Assembly: GCA_030019255.1 (NCBI GenBank)
Contig: JASEFK010000012.1
Location: 1-64,000 of the forward strand
Direction: 5' to 3'
Origin: Actinomycetota bacterium
Lineage (GTDB): Bacteria > Actinomycetota > Geothermincolia > Geothermincolales > RBG-13-55-18
Length of the DNA stretch: 64,000 bases
Positions 1-10,537 of this stretch are shown in pieces. The notes beneath the pieces are model-generated. The model was given only the letters and a program-made list of their open reading frames with translations. It was not told the DNA's origin and did no database searches. Every line of letters starts with the position of its first letter. Position 1 is the stretch's first letter. Position numbers and translations under genes: made by a program.

Positions 1-82
1 GATTGCTCTCCATAATGTCTATGGATTTGGTGACACAATTTCGTATACGCTACCGTTTTAGAGGAGGAGGAAGGGAACTCGA

Positions 83-787
83 TTGAGCGGGAAACGGATC
101 AGCACGGTGTTCCTGGATGCCGGGGAGACCCTCGTCCACCCCATCCCCTCCTTCCCGGAGCTCTTCCGGGAGGTCTGCGCCTCTCACGGGCTGACGGTGG
201 ACATGATGGAGGTATCCAGGGCGACCCGCAGCCTGATGGCCGAGGTGGAGGAGAGGCAGAAGGAGGGCTTCACCTTCAGCGACCATCCCGAGAAGTCCCG
301 CCGTTTCTGGCTCGACTTCTACTCCAGGCTGGTCGGCGAGCTGGGATACCGGGGCGGCGACGGCCTGCCGTGGGAGCTCTACCGCGTCTTTTCCGACCCG
401 GAAAGGTACGACGCCTACCCGGATGCCCGGGAAGCCGTCTCCGGGCTGCGGGAGCGGGGCTTTCGCCTGGGCCTGATTTCTAATTTCGAACCCTGGCTGG
501 AAGGTCTTCTAGCTCGCCTTGGGCTGGCGGATTACTTTTCCGTCCTGGTAATCTCGGGGAAGGAGGGCATCGAAAAGCCCCATCCCCGCCTTTTCGGGAT
601 CGCCCTGGAACGGGTGGGTGCCCATCCCGGGGAATGCCTGCACGTGGGGGACTCGCCCAACTCCGATTACCGGGGCGCCCGCGAGGTCGGAATGCGCGCC
701 GTCCTCCTGGACCGATGGGGGAGGCATCCCTTTTTCCCGGGGGAGCGCATCTCCGACCTGCGAGAACTCCTCACCCTGCTGGACTGA
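83..787 (+). CDS. HAD-superfamily hydrolase (234 aa)
   Basis: Likely a phosphatase of haloacid dehalogenase subfamily IA; substrate unknown. Motif I is DAGET (nucleophile Asp12), motif II lies in LISNF near residue 131, motif III Lys is in GIEKPHP, and motif IV is [11 protein letters not shown]. The second motif I acid, normally Asp two residues after the nucleophile, is Gly, as in the DAGGT branch of the family. TTG start, chosen because GAGGAGGAGG ends about 12 bases upstream. It ends 8 bases before uvrB and is probably cotranscribed with the repair genes. Family assignment is firm; the biological role is not. Confidence 0.85.
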   Translation: MSGKRISTVFLDAGETLVHPIPSFPELFREVCASHGLTVDMMEVSRATRSLMAEVEERQKEGFTFSDHPEKSRRFWLDFYSRLVGELGYRGGDGLPWELYRVFSDPERYDAYPDAREAVSGLRERGFRLGLISNFEPWLEGLLARLGLADYFSVLVISGKEGIEKPHPRLFGIALERVGAHPGECLHVGDSPNSDYRGAREVGMRAVLLDRWGRHPFFPGERISDLRELLTLLD

Positions 788-795
788 GGTGCGAG

Positions 796-2799
796 ATGGG
801 AGGCTTCAGGCTGGAGACGGAACTCAAGCCCCGGGGCGACCAGCCCAAGGCCATCGCCCGGCTCACGGAGGGCGTCCTGCGGGGGGACCGCTACCAGACC
901 CTGCTGGGGGTAACGGGCTCGGGCAAGACCTTCACCATGGCCCACGTGATCCACAACGTGCAGAAGCCCACCCTGGTCATCGCCCCCAACAAGACCCTGG
1001 CCGCCCAGCTGTGCAATGAGTTCCGGGAGCTCTTCCCCGAGAACGCCGTGGAATATTTCGTCAGTTACTACGATTACTACCAGCCGGAGGCCTACGTTCC
1101 CCGCACCGACACCTATATCGAGAAGGACACCTCCATAAACGACGACATAGACCGCCTCCGCCACCGGGCCACCTCCGCCCTCCTGTCCCGGGAGGACGTG
1201 ATCATCGTGGCCTCGGTGTCCTGCATCTACGGCCTGGGGAGCCCCCAGGAATACATGAAGCGGGTGCTCATCCTCAAGCGGGGTGGGGAGTATGACCTGC
1301 GGGAGGTGGCCAGGAAGCTGGTGGACATGCACTACGAGCGCAACGACCAGTTCCTGGAGAGGGGGCGCTTCAGGATCAGGGGGGATACCCTGGAAATTTA
1401 TCCCAGCTACGAGGAGAGGCTGGTGAGGGTGGAGTTCTTCGGGGACCAGGTGGACCGCATCACGGTAGTCGATCCCCTCACCGGAGAGGTGATCTCCCGC
1501 GAGGAATCCACGGCCGTCTACCCCGCCACCCACTACCTCACCAGCGAGGAGAACCTGGAGAGGGCGGTGGCCTCCATCCGCGCCGAGCTGGAGGAGAGGG
1601 TGGCGGAGCTGGAATCCGCCGGCCGGCTGCTGGAGGCCCAGAGGCTCCTGCAGCGCACCACCTACGACCTGGAAATGCTGCGGGAAACGGGTTACTGCTC
1701 GGGCATCGAGAACTACTCCCGGCACCTGGACGGGAGGAAGCCGGGGGAGCCGCCCTACACCCTCCTGGACTTCTTCCCCGAGGACTTCCTGGTCTTCGTG
1801 GACGAGAGCCACATCACCGTGCCCCAGCTGCACGGGATGCACGAGGGGGACCGTTCCCGCAAGGAGACCCTGGTGGAATACGGCTTCCGGCTGCCCAGCG
1901 CCCTGGACAACCGTCCCCTGCGCTTCGACGAGTTCCTGGAGAGGGTGCCCCAGCTGATAGCCGTTAGCGCCACCCCCGGCCCCTGGGAGCTGGAGGTCTC
2001 TACCCAGGTGGTGGAGCAGATCATCCGTCCTACCGGCCTGGTGGACCCGGAGCTGGTGGTGCGCCCGGCGGAGGGGCAGGTGGACGACCTCATCGGGGAG
2101 ATCCGCAAGCGGGTGGAGAGGGACGAGCGCGTCCTGGTCACCACCCTTACCAAGCGCATGGCCGAGAGCCTCACCGACTATCTCCTGGAGATGGGCCTCC
2201 GGGTGCGCTACCTGCACTCAGAGATCGACACCCTGGACCGGGTGGAGATCATCCGCGACCTGCGCCTGGGGGAGTTCGACGTCCTGGTGGGCATCAACCT
2301 CCTGCGGGAGGGCCTGGACCTCCCGGAGGTCTCCCTGGTGGCCATCCTGGACGCCGACCGGGAGGGCTTCCTGCGCAATGAGCGGTCCCTCATCCAGACC
2401 ATAGGCCGGGCCTCCCGCAACGTGAACGGACAGGTGATCATGTACGCCTCGGAGATCACCGATTCCATGCGCCGGGCCCTGGAGGAGACGGAGCGCCGGC
2501 GCAGGCTGCAGATGGAGTACAACCGCCGGCACGGCATCAACCCCCAGACGGTGCGCAAGAGGGTGAGTGACATCATGGACATGGTGCTGCTGCCGGATGA
2601 GAAGGTCCCCTACCGGGCGCGCCGCAAGGAGAGGGAGGAGATGCCTCCCGAGGAGATTGAGCAGCTCATCCTGGGCCTGGAGGACGAGATGCGCCTGGCC
2701 GCCGAGGATTTGCGCTTCGAGTACGCAGCCCGCCTCAGGGACGAGATCGCTGACCTCCGGAAGCGCCTGCGCTGGGCCACGGCGGGGGAGAAGAGGTGA
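796..2799 (+). CDS. uvrB: UvrABC excision nuclease subunit B
   Basis: Damage-verifying helicase-like subunit of nucleotide excision repair; it receives lesions from UvrA and recruits UvrC. The 667 aa length is normal. Walker A GVTGSGKT is at residues 38-45, followed by the beta-hairpin region [12 protein letters not shown], a VDESH motif II, helicase motifs V/VI ([22 protein letters not shown]) and a C-terminal UVR motif (residues ~625-660) that contacts UvrC. The frame is open further upstream, but ATG at 796 gives the canonical N-terminus [14 protein letters not shown]. uvrA follows after 7 bases, so the two are translated from one message. Confidence 0.98.
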   Translation: MGGFRLETELKPRGDQPKAIARLTEGVLRGDRYQTLLGVTGSGKTFTMAHVIHNVQKPTLVIAPNKTLAAQLCNEFRELFPENAVEYFVSYYDYYQPEAYVPRTDTYIEKDTSINDDIDRLRHRATSALLSREDVIIVASVSCIYGLGSPQEYMKRVLILKRGGEYDLREVARKLVDMHYERNDQFLERGRFRIRGDTLEIYPSYEERLVRVEFFGDQVDRITVVDPLTGEVISREESTAVYPATHYLTSEENLERAVASIRAELEERVAELESAGRLLEAQRLLQRTTYDLEMLRETGYCSGIENYSRHLDGRKPGEPPYTLLDFFPEDFLVFVDESHITVPQLHGMHEGDRSRKETLVEYGFRLPSALDNRPLRFDEFLERVPQLIAVSATPGPWELEVSTQVVEQIIRPTGLVDPELVVRPAEGQVDDLIGEIRKRVERDERVLVTTLTKRMAESLTDYLLEMGLRVRYLHSEIDTLDRVEIIRDLRLGEFDVLVGINLLREGLDLPEVSLVAILDADREGFLRNERSLIQTIGRASRNVNGQVIMYASEITDSMRRALEETERRRRLQMEYNRRHGINPQTVRKRVSDIMDMVLLPDEKVPYRARRKEREEMPPEEIEQLILGLEDEMRLAAEDLRFEYAARLRDEIADLRKRLRWATAGEKR

Positions 2800-2806
2800 G
2801 CTCGGC

Positions 2807-5644
2807 ATGGAGTGGATAACGGTCAGCGGGGCAAGGGAACACAACCTCAAGAACATAAGCGTCCGGCTCCCCCGCAACCGGATGATCGTCATGACCGGAC
2901 TTTCGGGAAGCGGCAAGTCCTCCCTGGCCTTCGACACCATCTACGCCGAAGGGCAAAGGAGGTACGTGGAATCCTTGTCCGCTTACGCCCGCCAGTTCCT
3001 GGGGCAGATGGAAAAGCCCGACGTGGACCATATCGAGGGCCTGTCCCCGGCCATCTCCATCGACCAGAAGAGCGCCAGCCGCAACCCGCGCTCCACGGTG
3101 GGGACCATAACCGAGATCCACGACTACCTGCGCCTCCTCTACGCCCGCATCGGGAAGGCCCATTGCCCCTCCTGCGGGAGGCCCATCGAGAGGCAGACCG
3201 CGCAGCAAATAATCGAGAAGGTCTCCTCCCTGGAGCCCGGGACCAGGTTTTCCATCCTGGCCCCGGTGGTGAGGGGCCGCAAGGGGGAGTACACTCGTCT
3301 GCTGGCAGAGATAAGGGCCAAGGGCTTCTCCCGGGCACGGGTGGACGGGGAGCTGCGAGAGCTGGAGGAGGAGATCCGCCTGGAGAGGTACAAGCGCCAT
3401 GACATCGAGGTGGTTGTAGACCGCCTGGTGATGAAGGAAGGCGTTGAGAGGAGGCTGGCGGAATCCCTGGAGGCGGCCCTGGAACTGGGGAAGGGCACGG
3501 TGGTCATCTCCCTGGAAGGGGGCGAGGACCGCTATTTCAGTGAGCATTTCACCTGCCCTGAATGCGAGGTTTCCCTCCCGGAGCTGGAACCGCGCATCTT
3601 CTCCTTCAACAGCCCCTACGGGGCATGCCCGGAATGTAGCGGCCTGGGTTTCCTGCAGGTCATCGACCCCGAGCTGGTGGTGCCCGATCCCGACCTCAGC
3701 CTGGAGGAGGGGGCCATATCCCCCTGGCCCCGCACAGCCACCATCTTCTACCGTAAACTGGAGGCCCTGGCCCAGAAGTACGAGTTCAGCCTCAAGACCC
3801 CCTTCCGAGAGCTCCCCGAGAGGATCAGGGAGATAATCCTCTACGGGAGCGGAGAGGAGAAGATCTACCTGCGCTACCGCAACCGCCGCGGCTTCCTGCG
3901 CTCCTACTTCACCCATTACGAGGGAGTCGTCAACTGGCTGGAAAGGCGCTACCAGGAGACGGACTCCGAGTACGCGCGGGCCCGTATCTCCCAGTACATG
4001 AGCCTGCGCCCCTGCCCGGCCTGCGGCGGCGCCCGCCTGAAGCCGGCTAGCCTGGCGGTGACCGTGGGCGGGCTGAACATCCACCAGGTCTCCCAGCTCT
4101 CCGTGCGCGAGTGCATGCGCTTCCTGCGGGAACTGAAGCTCACCCCCACGGAGAGGGCCATCGCCGAGCGCGTGCTGCGGGAGCTGGAAGCCCGGCTCCG
4201 CTTCCTGGTGGACGTGGGCCTGGACTACCTCACCCTGGACCGCGCCGCCTCCACCCTGGCCGGGGGTGAGGCCCAGCGCATAAGGCTGGCCACCCAGATA
4301 GGCTCCGGGCTGGTGGGAGTACTGTATATACTGGATGAGCCCTCCATCGGCCTTCACCAGCGGGACAACCATCGGCTCATCGCCACCCTGCACGGGCTTC
4401 GCGACCTGGGGAACACCCTCATCGTGGTGGAGCACGATGAGGCCACCATCCGCTCCGCCGACTGGGTGGTGGACATAGGTCCCGGGGCGGGGGAGCACGG
4501 GGGGGAGATCGTCTTCAGCGGTCCCCTGGAGGAGCTGCTCAGGCATCCCGACTCCATAACCGCCCGCTACCTGCGGGGGGACTTGAGCATCCGCATCCCG
4601 GAGAGGAGGAGAAAACCCTCCGGGAAGAAGCTGGTGATACGGGAGGCCCGGGAACATAACCTCAAGGGGATTGACGTGGAGATCCCTCTGGGGCTCTTGG
4701 TTTGCGTCACCGGGGTCTCGGGCTCCGGTAAAAGCACCCTGGTCCACGATGTCCTCTACCGCGGGGTGGCCAGGAGGCTCTACCATTCCCGGGTGCCGCC
4801 CGGAAAACACCGAAGCATCGAGGGCCTGGAGCACGTGGACAAGGTGATCAACATCGACCAGAGTCCCATCGGGCGCACCCCGCGCTCCAACCCGGCCACC
4901 TACACCGGGGTCTTCGACCACATACGGGCCCTCTTCGCCGAGACCCGGGAGGCGAGGGTGCGCGGCTATAAGCCTGGCCGTTTCAGCTTCAACGTCCGGG
5001 GCGGAAGGTGCGAAGCCTGTCGTGGCGAAGGCACCATAAAGATCGAGATGCATTTCCTCCCCGACGTGTACATACCCTGCGAGGTGTGCAAGGGGAAGCG
5101 CTACAACCGCGACACCCTGGAAGTAACCTACCGGGGGAAGAACATCAGCGAGGTCCTGGACATGTCCGTGGAGGAGGCCCTGCACTTCTTCGAGGCCGTC
5201 CCCGCTGTACAAAGGCGCCTGCGCACCCTTTACGACGTGGGGCTGGGCTACATCAAGCTGGGCCAGCCGGCTCCTACCCTTTCCGGCGGGGAGGCGCAGC
5301 GGGTGAAGCTGGCAGCGGAGCTCAATAAGCGTCCTACGGGGAAGACCCTTTACCTCCTGGACGAGCCGACCACCGGCCTGCACTTCGACGACATCAACAA
5401 GCTACTGGCCATGCTGCAGGGGCTGGTGGAGGCGGGGAACACCGTCCTGGTCATCGAGCACAACCTGGACGTAATCAAGTGCGCCGACTGGATAATCGAC
5501 CTGGGCCCGGAGGGAGGAGAGGAAGGGGGTTGGATCGTGGCCGAAGGGCCGCCGGAGGAGGTGGCCCGGGAACCGCGATCCTATACCGGTTATTATCTGC
5601 GGCCCCTCCTGGGCCTGGAGGAGGCCAGGGCCATGGGGGGTTAG
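2807..5644 (+). CDS. uvrA: UvrABC excision nuclease subunit A
   Basis: DNA-damage recognition ATPase of excision repair, 945 aa, full length. Two ABC ATPase halves are visible: Walker A GLSGSGKS at residues 31-38 with signature [12 protein letters not shown], and a second Walker [10 protein letters not shown] with signature [12 protein letters not shown]. Zinc-binding CxxC pairs occur in the first half ([15 protein letters not shown] and CPECSGLG) and in the second ([16 protein letters not shown]). ATG at 2807 gives the family N-terminus [14 protein letters not shown]; the reading frame is open upstream but overlaps uvrB. Confidence 0.98.
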   Translation: MEWITVSGAREHNLKNISVRLPRNRMIVMTGLSGSGKSSLAFDTIYAEGQRRYVESLSAYARQFLGQMEKPDVDHIEGLSPAISIDQKSASRNPRSTVGTITEIHDYLRLLYARIGKAHCPSCGRPIERQTAQQIIEKVSSLEPGTRFSILAPVVRGRKGEYTRLLAEIRAKGFSRARVDGELRELEEEIRLERYKRHDIEVVVDRLVMKEGVERRLAESLEAALELGKGTVVISLEGGEDRYFSEHFTCPECEVSLPELEPRIFSFNSPYGACPECSGLGFLQVIDPELVVPDPDLSLEEGAISPWPRTATIFYRKLEALAQKYEFSLKTPFRELPERIREIILYGSGEEKIYLRYRNRRGFLRSYFTHYEGVVNWLERRYQETDSEYARARISQYMSLRPCPACGGARLKPASLAVTVGGLNIHQVSQLSVRECMRFLRELKLTPTERAIAERVLRELEARLRFLVDVGLDYLTLDRAASTLAGGEAQRIRLATQIGSGLVGVLYILDEPSIGLHQRDNHRLIATLHGLRDLGNTLIVVEHDEATIRSADWVVDIGPGAGEHGGEIVFSGPLEELLRHPDSITARYLRGDLSIRIPERRRKPSGKKLVIREAREHNLKGIDVEIPLGLLVCVTGVSGSGKSTLVHDVLYRGVARRLYHSRVPPGKHRSIEGLEHVDKVINIDQSPIGRTPRSNPATYTGVFDHIRALFAETREARVRGYKPGRFSFNVRGGRCEACRGEGTIKIEMHFLPDVYIPCEVCKGKRYNRDTLEVTYRGKNISEVLDMSVEEALHFFEAVPAVQRRLRTLYDVGLGYIKLGQPAPTLSGGEAQRVKLAAELNKRPTGKTLYLLDEPTTGLHFDDINKLLAMLQGLVEAGNTVLVIEHNLDVIKCADWIIDLGPEGGEEGGWIVAEGPPEEVAREPRSYTGYYLRPLLGLEEARAMGG

Positions 5645-5722
5645 GGTCAGGGGATAATCCGTGAAGGGACCCGGTGGCAGTTGTTTCCAGGACGGCAGGC
5701 GATCGGTGGCGGTGATAGGGAG

Positions 5723-7603
5723 ATGACCGAAGCCCGTCGGAAGGCGGAATCGCTGCCCGAAGCTCCCGGCGTATATCTCCTCAAGGACGACCGGGGGAGG
5801 ATCATCTACGTGGGCAAAGCCGCCTCCCTGCGCAAGAGGGTGGCTTCCTACTTCCATTCCCGGGAAGAGGAGAACCCCAGGCTGGCTGGGCTGCGGGCAC
5901 GCATAGCCGACCTGGATTTCATCGTAACCGCCAACGAGGCGGAGGCCCTTCTCCTGGAGGCCAACCTCATCAAGAGGTTCCACCCGGACTACAACATCGA
6001 CTTTCGCGACGACAAGTCCTACCCCTTCATGGTCATTCGCACCGGGGACACCTACCCCCGGGTGATGTTCACCCGGGGCAGGCGCCGTCCGGATGCCGTT
6101 TATTACGGTCCCTTTGCCCACGCCGGGGCGGTGCGGGAGACCATCGAGACCCTGCGCAAGGTTTTTCCCTTCCGCGCCTGCCGGGGGAGGGAGCCGGGCA
6201 AACCCACCGGCGGACCGTGCCTCGACTACCACATCCGGTTGTGCTGCGGTCCCTGTACCGGCAAGGTATCCGTGGAAGATTATGGAAAGATAATTGAGGG
6301 GGTGCGCCGCTTCATGGAGGGGGACCACCGGGCCGTGCTGGAGGAGCTGGAGAACCGCATGCGGGAGGAGGCCTCCCGGCAGGAATTCGAGCTCGCCGCG
6401 CGGACCCGGGACCGGCTCCTGGCCCTGCGGCGCATCCTGGAGAGGCAGCAGGCCCATACCCTGAAGGAAGGGGACCAGGACGTGTTCGCCCTGGCCGCCG
6501 GTGACCTGGACGCCTGCGTCACCATCTTCTACGTCCGGGGTGGGAAAATAATAGGAAAACAGGATTTCTTTTCCACCCCTCCCGCAGGCAGCGGGGAAGA
6601 GGATATCCTGGCCGCCTTCCTGCCGCAGTTCTACGCCCAGGCCGCGCATATCCCCCGGGAGATCCTGCTCTCCCACGCCCTCCCGGAGTCCGAGCTTCCC
6701 CTACTCGAGGAATGGCTGTCCGGGAGGGCGGGCAGGAAGGTTCGCCTGCTGGTCCCGCAGAGGGGGGAGAAGAGGAGCCTGGTGGAAAAGGTCGCCCGCA
6801 ACGCCCGCATGTCCCTGGAGGTGCACCTGGCCAAGCAGGCCGCCGACCTGGGTTGGATCTCCAGGGCGGTGCAGGGGATAGGTGATGGCTTGGGGTTGAG
6901 CCGGGTGCCCTACCGGATAGAGTGTTACGACGTCTCTAACCTGGGGCCGCTGGACGCCGTGGGCTCCATGGTGGTCTTCGAGGGGGGCATTCCCCTGCGG
7001 CGGGACTTCCGCCGCTTCCGCATCCGGGGGGTGGAGGAACAGAACGACGTGGCCATGATGGAGGAGATGCTGGACCGGAGGCTCTCCCGCCTGGCCTCGT
7101 CCGGTGGAAACGGGGGCGATGGAGAGGTCAAGTCCGGGGTGCGACTGGACACCTTTCACAAGAAGCCCGACCTCATCGTGGTGGACGGGGGTATCCCCCA
7201 ACTGGGGGCGGCAGTGCGGGCCCTGGCCCGGCACGGGATAAGGGACGTCGAGGTGGCAGCCCTGGCCAAGCGGCTGGAGGAGATATACCTTCCGGGTAGG
7301 CGCGAACCCGTGGTCCTCCCGAGGGATTCGGAGGCCCTCCACCTCCTGCAGCGCATCCGCGACGAGGCCCACCGCTACGCCCTGGAATACCACCGCCAGC
7401 AGAGGGAGAGGAGGACCCGCCGTTCCCTGCTGGACGAGGTCCCGGGCATCGGGCCCCGACGCAAGCAGAGGCTGCTGCGCCATTTCGGGAGCCTGGCCCG
7501 CATCGCGGAGGCCTCCCGGGAGGAACTGGCGGGGCTGAGCTTCCTGGACCGGAGGACGGCGGAGAACCTCTACCGCGCCCTGCATCCCGGGGAGGAGGGC
7601 TGA
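5723..7603 (+). CDS. uvrC: UvrABC excision nuclease subunit C
   Basis: Dual-incision nuclease of excision repair, 626 aa from ATG 5723. An N-terminal GIY-YIG nuclease domain (LPEAPGVYLLKD, then IIYVGKA) is followed by a Cys-rich stretch (LCCGPCTG), a UVR motif around residues 190-230, the RNase H-like second nuclease domain (YDVSNLGPLDAVGSMVVFEGG) and C-terminal helix-hairpin-helix repeats (DEVPGIGPRRKQRLLRHFG). A TTG at 5681 would add 14 residues. 5723 is preferred because it leaves a normal short N-terminus before LPEAPGVY, although AGGGAG touches the ATG. Completes uvrB-uvrA-uvrC. Confidence 0.97.
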   Translation: MTEARRKAESLPEAPGVYLLKDDRGRIIYVGKAASLRKRVASYFHSREEENPRLAGLRARIADLDFIVTANEAEALLLEANLIKRFHPDYNIDFRDDKSYPFMVIRTGDTYPRVMFTRGRRRPDAVYYGPFAHAGAVRETIETLRKVFPFRACRGREPGKPTGGPCLDYHIRLCCGPCTGKVSVEDYGKIIEGVRRFMEGDHRAVLEELENRMREEASRQEFELAARTRDRLLALRRILERQQAHTLKEGDQDVFALAAGDLDACVTIFYVRGGKIIGKQDFFSTPPAGSGEEDILAAFLPQFYAQAAHIPREILLSHALPESELPLLEEWLSGRAGRKVRLLVPQRGEKRSLVEKVARNARMSLEVHLAKQAADLGWISRAVQGIGDGLGLSRVPYRIECYDVSNLGPLDAVGSMVVFEGGIPLRRDFRRFRIRGVEEQNDVAMMEEMLDRRLSRLASSGGNGGDGEVKSGVRLDTFHKKPDLIVVDGGIPQLGAAVRALARHGIRDVEVAALAKRLEEIYLPGRREPVVLPRDSEALHLLQRIRDEAHRYALEYHRQQRERRTRRSLLDEVPGIGPRRKQRLLRHFGSLARIAEASREELAGLSFLDRRTAENLYRALHPGEEG

Positions 7604-7804
7604 TGCGCTCACTGGCAAACTTTAACATATACATCCGCCCCCGGTGGGGATACCGAACCGGATCGACTCGGCCTCAAGGAGATGATGGTGAGCGAAGGGA
7701 CGAAGGAAAGAGGACGTAGCTGCCTCATCACCATGCCGGGAGAAATCTACGTCCTCACTCGTAGGGATATCCAACCGGGTTGAATAGGCCTCAAGGAGCC
7801 TGAT
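7604..7804 (+). repeat. Two decayed tandem copies of the ogt 5' region
   Basis: The spacer between uvrC and the alkyltransferase gene is made of imperfect copies of the start of the downstream gene. GGCCTCAAGGAG (with the Shine-Dalgarno) occurs at 7670 and again at 7787, a 117-base period. The copy 1 segment at 7742 (GAAATCTACGTCC) matches the real gene at 7859 (GATATTTACATCC), and an older copy at 7624 reads AACATATACATCC. Copy 1 has an ATG after its own AAGGAG and reads CLITMPGEIYV, comparable to CYQIMTVLGDIYI of the intact gene, then stops. Divergence rises away from the gene. Confidence 0.75.
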
Positions 7805-8323
7805 GTGTGCGGAAGAACCAAGAAAATAAGATGTTACCAAATCATGACCGTGCTGGGAGATATTTACATCCATTCCGTCGGAGGAACCCCGAGCCGGATA
7901 AGTTTCCTGCCGCCGGAGTCGGATGTCTCCCTGGAAGAGGAAGAGCCTCCCCCTGGAATACGGAGGCTGAAGCGCGCCCTCCTCGACTGCCTGGAAGGGA
8001 AGGAGGTCGACCGCGAGGTGGCGGAGGGGCTTCTGGCCTTGCCAGGCCTGACCGAGTTCCAGCGCCGCGTCTACCGCGCGGTCATCTCCATACCCCGGGG
8101 CAGCACCCTTTCCTACCGCCAGGTCGCGGAGAGGGTCGGTTCTCCCCGGGCGGCGCGGGCGGTGGGGAACGTCATGCGGCGCAACCCCTTCCCGGTGATC
8201 ATCCCCTGCCACCGCGTCGTCCGCTCCGACGGGAGCCCGGGAGGCTACAGCGGGCCCCGGGGCATGAAGGAGAGGTTGTTGAGGATGGAGGGCGCCGCGG
8301 CGGGCGCAGGGAGGTCGCCGTGA
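7805..8323 (+). CDS. ogt: Methylated-DNA--protein-cysteine methyltransferase
   Basis: Suicide repair protein that moves alkyl groups from O6-alkylguanine to its own cysteine; 172 aa. The C-terminal DNA-binding domain is clear: TEFQRRVYRAV, then IPRGSTLSYRQVA, and the active site IPCHRVVRSDG with the acceptor Cys in PCHRV. The N-terminal part (residues 1-75) is short and weakly conserved. GTG start at 7805 is supported by AAGGAG six bases upstream; ATG 7844 is an alternative without a ribosome site. It follows uvrC, extending the DNA-repair cluster. Partial copies of its 5' end lie immediately upstream. Confidence 0.92.
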   Translation: MCGRTKKIRCYQIMTVLGDIYIHSVGGTPSRISFLPPESDVSLEEEEPPPGIRRLKRALLDCLEGKEVDREVAEGLLALPGLTEFQRRVYRAVISIPRGSTLSYRQVAERVGSPRAARAVGNVMRRNPFPVIIPCHRVVRSDGSPGGYSGPRGMKERLLRMEGAAAGAGRSP

Positions 8324-8425
8324 GGAGGCGGCGAAATCTATAATGGTGGTTGGAGAGCGCGAAGGCGGCGCATTCCCGTTTCTTTTCAGGCTACGGGGGG
8401 AAGCCGGGAGAGGGAGCCCAACGGC

Positions 8426-9361
8426 TTGGCGAGGTGGGGGAAGGAGGCCTTCAAGGAGCGAGGCCGCAAAGGGGGTAAGCCCCGTCGAGGGAGGAGGAAG
8501 GAACTGGAAATCACCATCATCACTGGGCTTTCCGGAGCCGGTAAGTCGGTAGCCATAAAGAGCCTGGAGGACCTGGGCTATTTCTGCGTAGACAACCTTC
8601 CGCCCTCCCTGCTCCTGAAGATGGTGGAGCTCTGTTCGCAGGGTGCCTCCAGCCTGGAGAAACTGGCCGCGGTCATAGACGTGCGGGGAGGGGAGTTCTT
8701 CAGGGACCTCAACCAGGCGCTGGAGGAGCTGGACCGCGGTAACATTTCCTACCAGATCATCTTCCTGGAGGCGGATGAAGAAACATTGGTGCGCCGCTTC
8801 AAGGAGACTCGCAGGGCTCACCCCCTCCACAGCGAGGGGGGGATCCTGGAGAGCATCGCCAGGGAGAGGGAACTCCTCCGGGGCCTGCGCGCCCGTGCCG
8901 ACGTGGTAATCGACACCTCCCGGAGCAACGTGCACCAGTTGCGGGAGCAGATCATGAACCGCTACCAGGCCCGCGAGGCCGCCGAGTCCCTGGAGATGAG
9001 CCTGGTCTCCTTCGGTTACAAGTACGGTCTGCCCCTGGACGCGGACATGGTTTTCGACCTCCGTTTCCTTCCCAACCCCTTTTGGGTGGACGATTTGAGG
9101 GAACGGGAAGGAACCGACGGGAGGGTCAGGGACTTCGTGCTCGGTCAGCCGGAGAGCGAGGAGTTCCTCTCCCGCCTGCAGTCCCTCATCCTTTACCTTA
9201 AGGACCGTTTCGTCCGGGAGGGGAGGCGCTACGTCACCCTGGCCATGGGCTGCACGGGAGGACGCCACCGGTCGGTGGTGCTGGTGGAGGAGCTCGCCCG
9301 GAGGCTGCGCGAGGCGGGGATCAAGGTGGAAGTGCGCCACCGGGACATGGATCGCGGGTAA
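8426..9361 (+). CDS. rapZ: RNase adapter RapZ / nucleotide-binding protein
   Basis: P-loop protein of the YvcJ/RapZ family. The E. coli member binds GlcN6P and steers small-RNA decay; the role in this lineage is not established. Walker A GLSGAGKS, then the family signature CVDNLPPSLL, and a C-terminal domain with GCTGGRHRSVVL. The TTG start at 8426 gives 26 extra basic residues. A CTG at 8504 sits behind AGGGAGGAGGAAGG and would give the canonical N-terminus MEITIITGLSGAGKS, so the true start may be non-canonical. whiA begins 3 bases after the stop; yvcK, usually between them, is absent. Confidence 0.94.
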   Translation: MARWGKEAFKERGRKGGKPRRGRRKELEITIITGLSGAGKSVAIKSLEDLGYFCVDNLPPSLLLKMVELCSQGASSLEKLAAVIDVRGGEFFRDLNQALEELDRGNISYQIIFLEADEETLVRRFKETRRAHPLHSEGGILESIARERELLRGLRARADVVIDTSRSNVHQLREQIMNRYQAREAAESLEMSLVSFGYKYGLPLDADMVFDLRFLPNPFWVDDLREREGTDGRVRDFVLGQPESEEFLSRLQSLILYLKDRFVREGRRYVTLAMGCTGGRHRSVVLVEELARRLREAGIKVEVRHRDMDRG

Positions 9362-9364
9362 GCC

Positions 9365-10300
9365 ATGAGTCATATCGCGGAGGTCAAGGAGGAGCTGGCC
9401 CGGATCAGGGCTTCGAGACGCTGTTGCCGCCTGGCCGAGCTTTCCGCCTTGCTCCACCTGGAGGGCAGCCTCCACCTGGGAAGCGGCAGCCACCTGGTCC
9501 TGCACACGGAAAGCGAGAATGCCGCCGTGGCCCGCAAGATGTTCAGGTTGCTCAAGGAGCTCTTCGCCCTTCTTCCCGAGTTGCGCGTGGAGAGGTCTCC
9601 CCGCCTCAGGGGACATAACTGCTACCAGCTCTTCCTCTCTGGTGACGGCCTGCCCCAGGTGCTCAACGAACTGGGTCTGCTCGATGATTCCCTGCGTCCG
9701 GTGCTGGGGATTCCGCCGCGCGTCATCCGGAGGCGCTGCTGCGGAATATCCTACCTCCGGGGTGCCTTCCTGGGCGGGGGTTACGTAAGCCGGCCGGATC
9801 TTCCCGCTCACCTGGAGATAAATACCCAGCACTGGGAGATGGCCCGGGACCTCCGGGAGCTGCTGAAGAGATACGGCATCCGCACCCAGGTGACGGAGCG
9901 GAGGAACATGATCACCCTGTACGCCAAGAGCAGGGCCGATCAGGCCGACTTCCTGGCCCTGGTGGGAGCTCACGAGGCCCTGCTCCGCCTGCAGAGCGAG
10001 TCCGTGTTGCGCGAACTGCGGGAGAGCGTCAACCGCCGGGTGAACAGCGAGACCGCCAACCTGGAGAAGGCGGTGGACGCCGCCCAAAGGCAGCTCAGGG
10101 ACATCAGGATTCTCGAGGACACCATCGGACTGGAGAACCTTCCCCTGGCACTCCGTTCCGTAGCCGAACTCCGCCTGGAGCATCCCGAGGCCACCCTCAA
10201 GGAGCTGGGCGACCTCATGCAACCCGCCCTGAGCAAGTCCGCCGTCTACCACCGCATGCGGCGCTTGAGCCGCCTGGCCGCGGAGCTGGGGAAGACGTAG
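9365..10300 (+). CDS. whiA: Sporulation/division regulator WhiA
   Basis: DNA-binding regulator conserved across Gram-positive bacteria. In Streptomyces it works with WhiB to switch on sporulation septation; in Bacillus it affects division and chromosome segregation. 311 aa with an N-terminal LAGLIDADG-type fold (LRGAFLGGGYVSRPD, HLEINTQHWEMARDL) that lacks endonuclease catalytic acids, and a C-terminal helix-turn-helix domain (ATLKELGDLMQPALSKSAVYHRMRR, in two parts). ATG start three bases after rapZ indicates translational coupling. Confidence 0.95.
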   Translation: MSHIAEVKEELARIRASRRCCRLAELSALLHLEGSLHLGSGSHLVLHTESENAAVARKMFRLLKELFALLPELRVERSPRLRGHNCYQLFLSGDGLPQVLNELGLLDDSLRPVLGIPPRVIRRRCCGISYLRGAFLGGGYVSRPDLPAHLEINTQHWEMARDLRELLKRYGIRTQVTERRNMITLYAKSRADQADFLALVGAHEALLRLQSESVLRELRESVNRRVNSETANLEKAVDAAQRQLRDIRILEDTIGLENLPLALRSVAELRLEHPEATLKELGDLMQPALSKSAVYHRMRRLSRLAAELGKT

Positions 10301-10486
10301 GTGACGAGCGCGGCCGCCCAGCCGAAAAACCGGAACCGGAGTGGATGGACCTTTAACGGCTCGTGCAAGTTCTAGCCGCGACGTGGCAATGCTTCCCTTG
10401 AACCCTTCGGATACTTCGCCTCTTTGGACGCCGCTGCGACACCGCTCCCACGCGACGCGGGAAGGACTCTTCGATCCCTTCCCGAG

Positions 10487-10514
10487 TTTAAACGCCCTCC
10501 CTTTTGCTTATAAT
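10487..10514 (+). promoter_or_regulatory. Probable promoter of the gap operon
   Basis: TTTAAA (10487-10492) and TATAAT (10509-10514) are separated by 16 bases. They lie in the 297-base spacer between whiA and gap and would start transcription near 10521, giving a leader of about 77 bases that contains the GATRGA repeat. Sigma-A-like by sequence only. Confidence 0.5.
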
Positions 10515-10537
10515 GTCAGAGTGAGCGGCTTGACGGC

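Noticed and set aside
667-2217. 516-codon minus-strand open frame over uvrB
   Set aside because: Mirror frame of a high-GC gene: Leu/Gly/His-rich, no domain, lies wholly over a certain gene.
2735-5383. 882-codon minus-strand open frame over uvrA
   Set aside because: Antisense shadow produced by GC-rich third codon positions; no recognisable motif.
7622-10252. 876-codon minus-strand frame with a 40-residue repeat near its start
   Set aside because: It covers ogt, rapZ and whiA in antisense. The repeat comes from the duplicated ogt 5' DNA, not from a protein.
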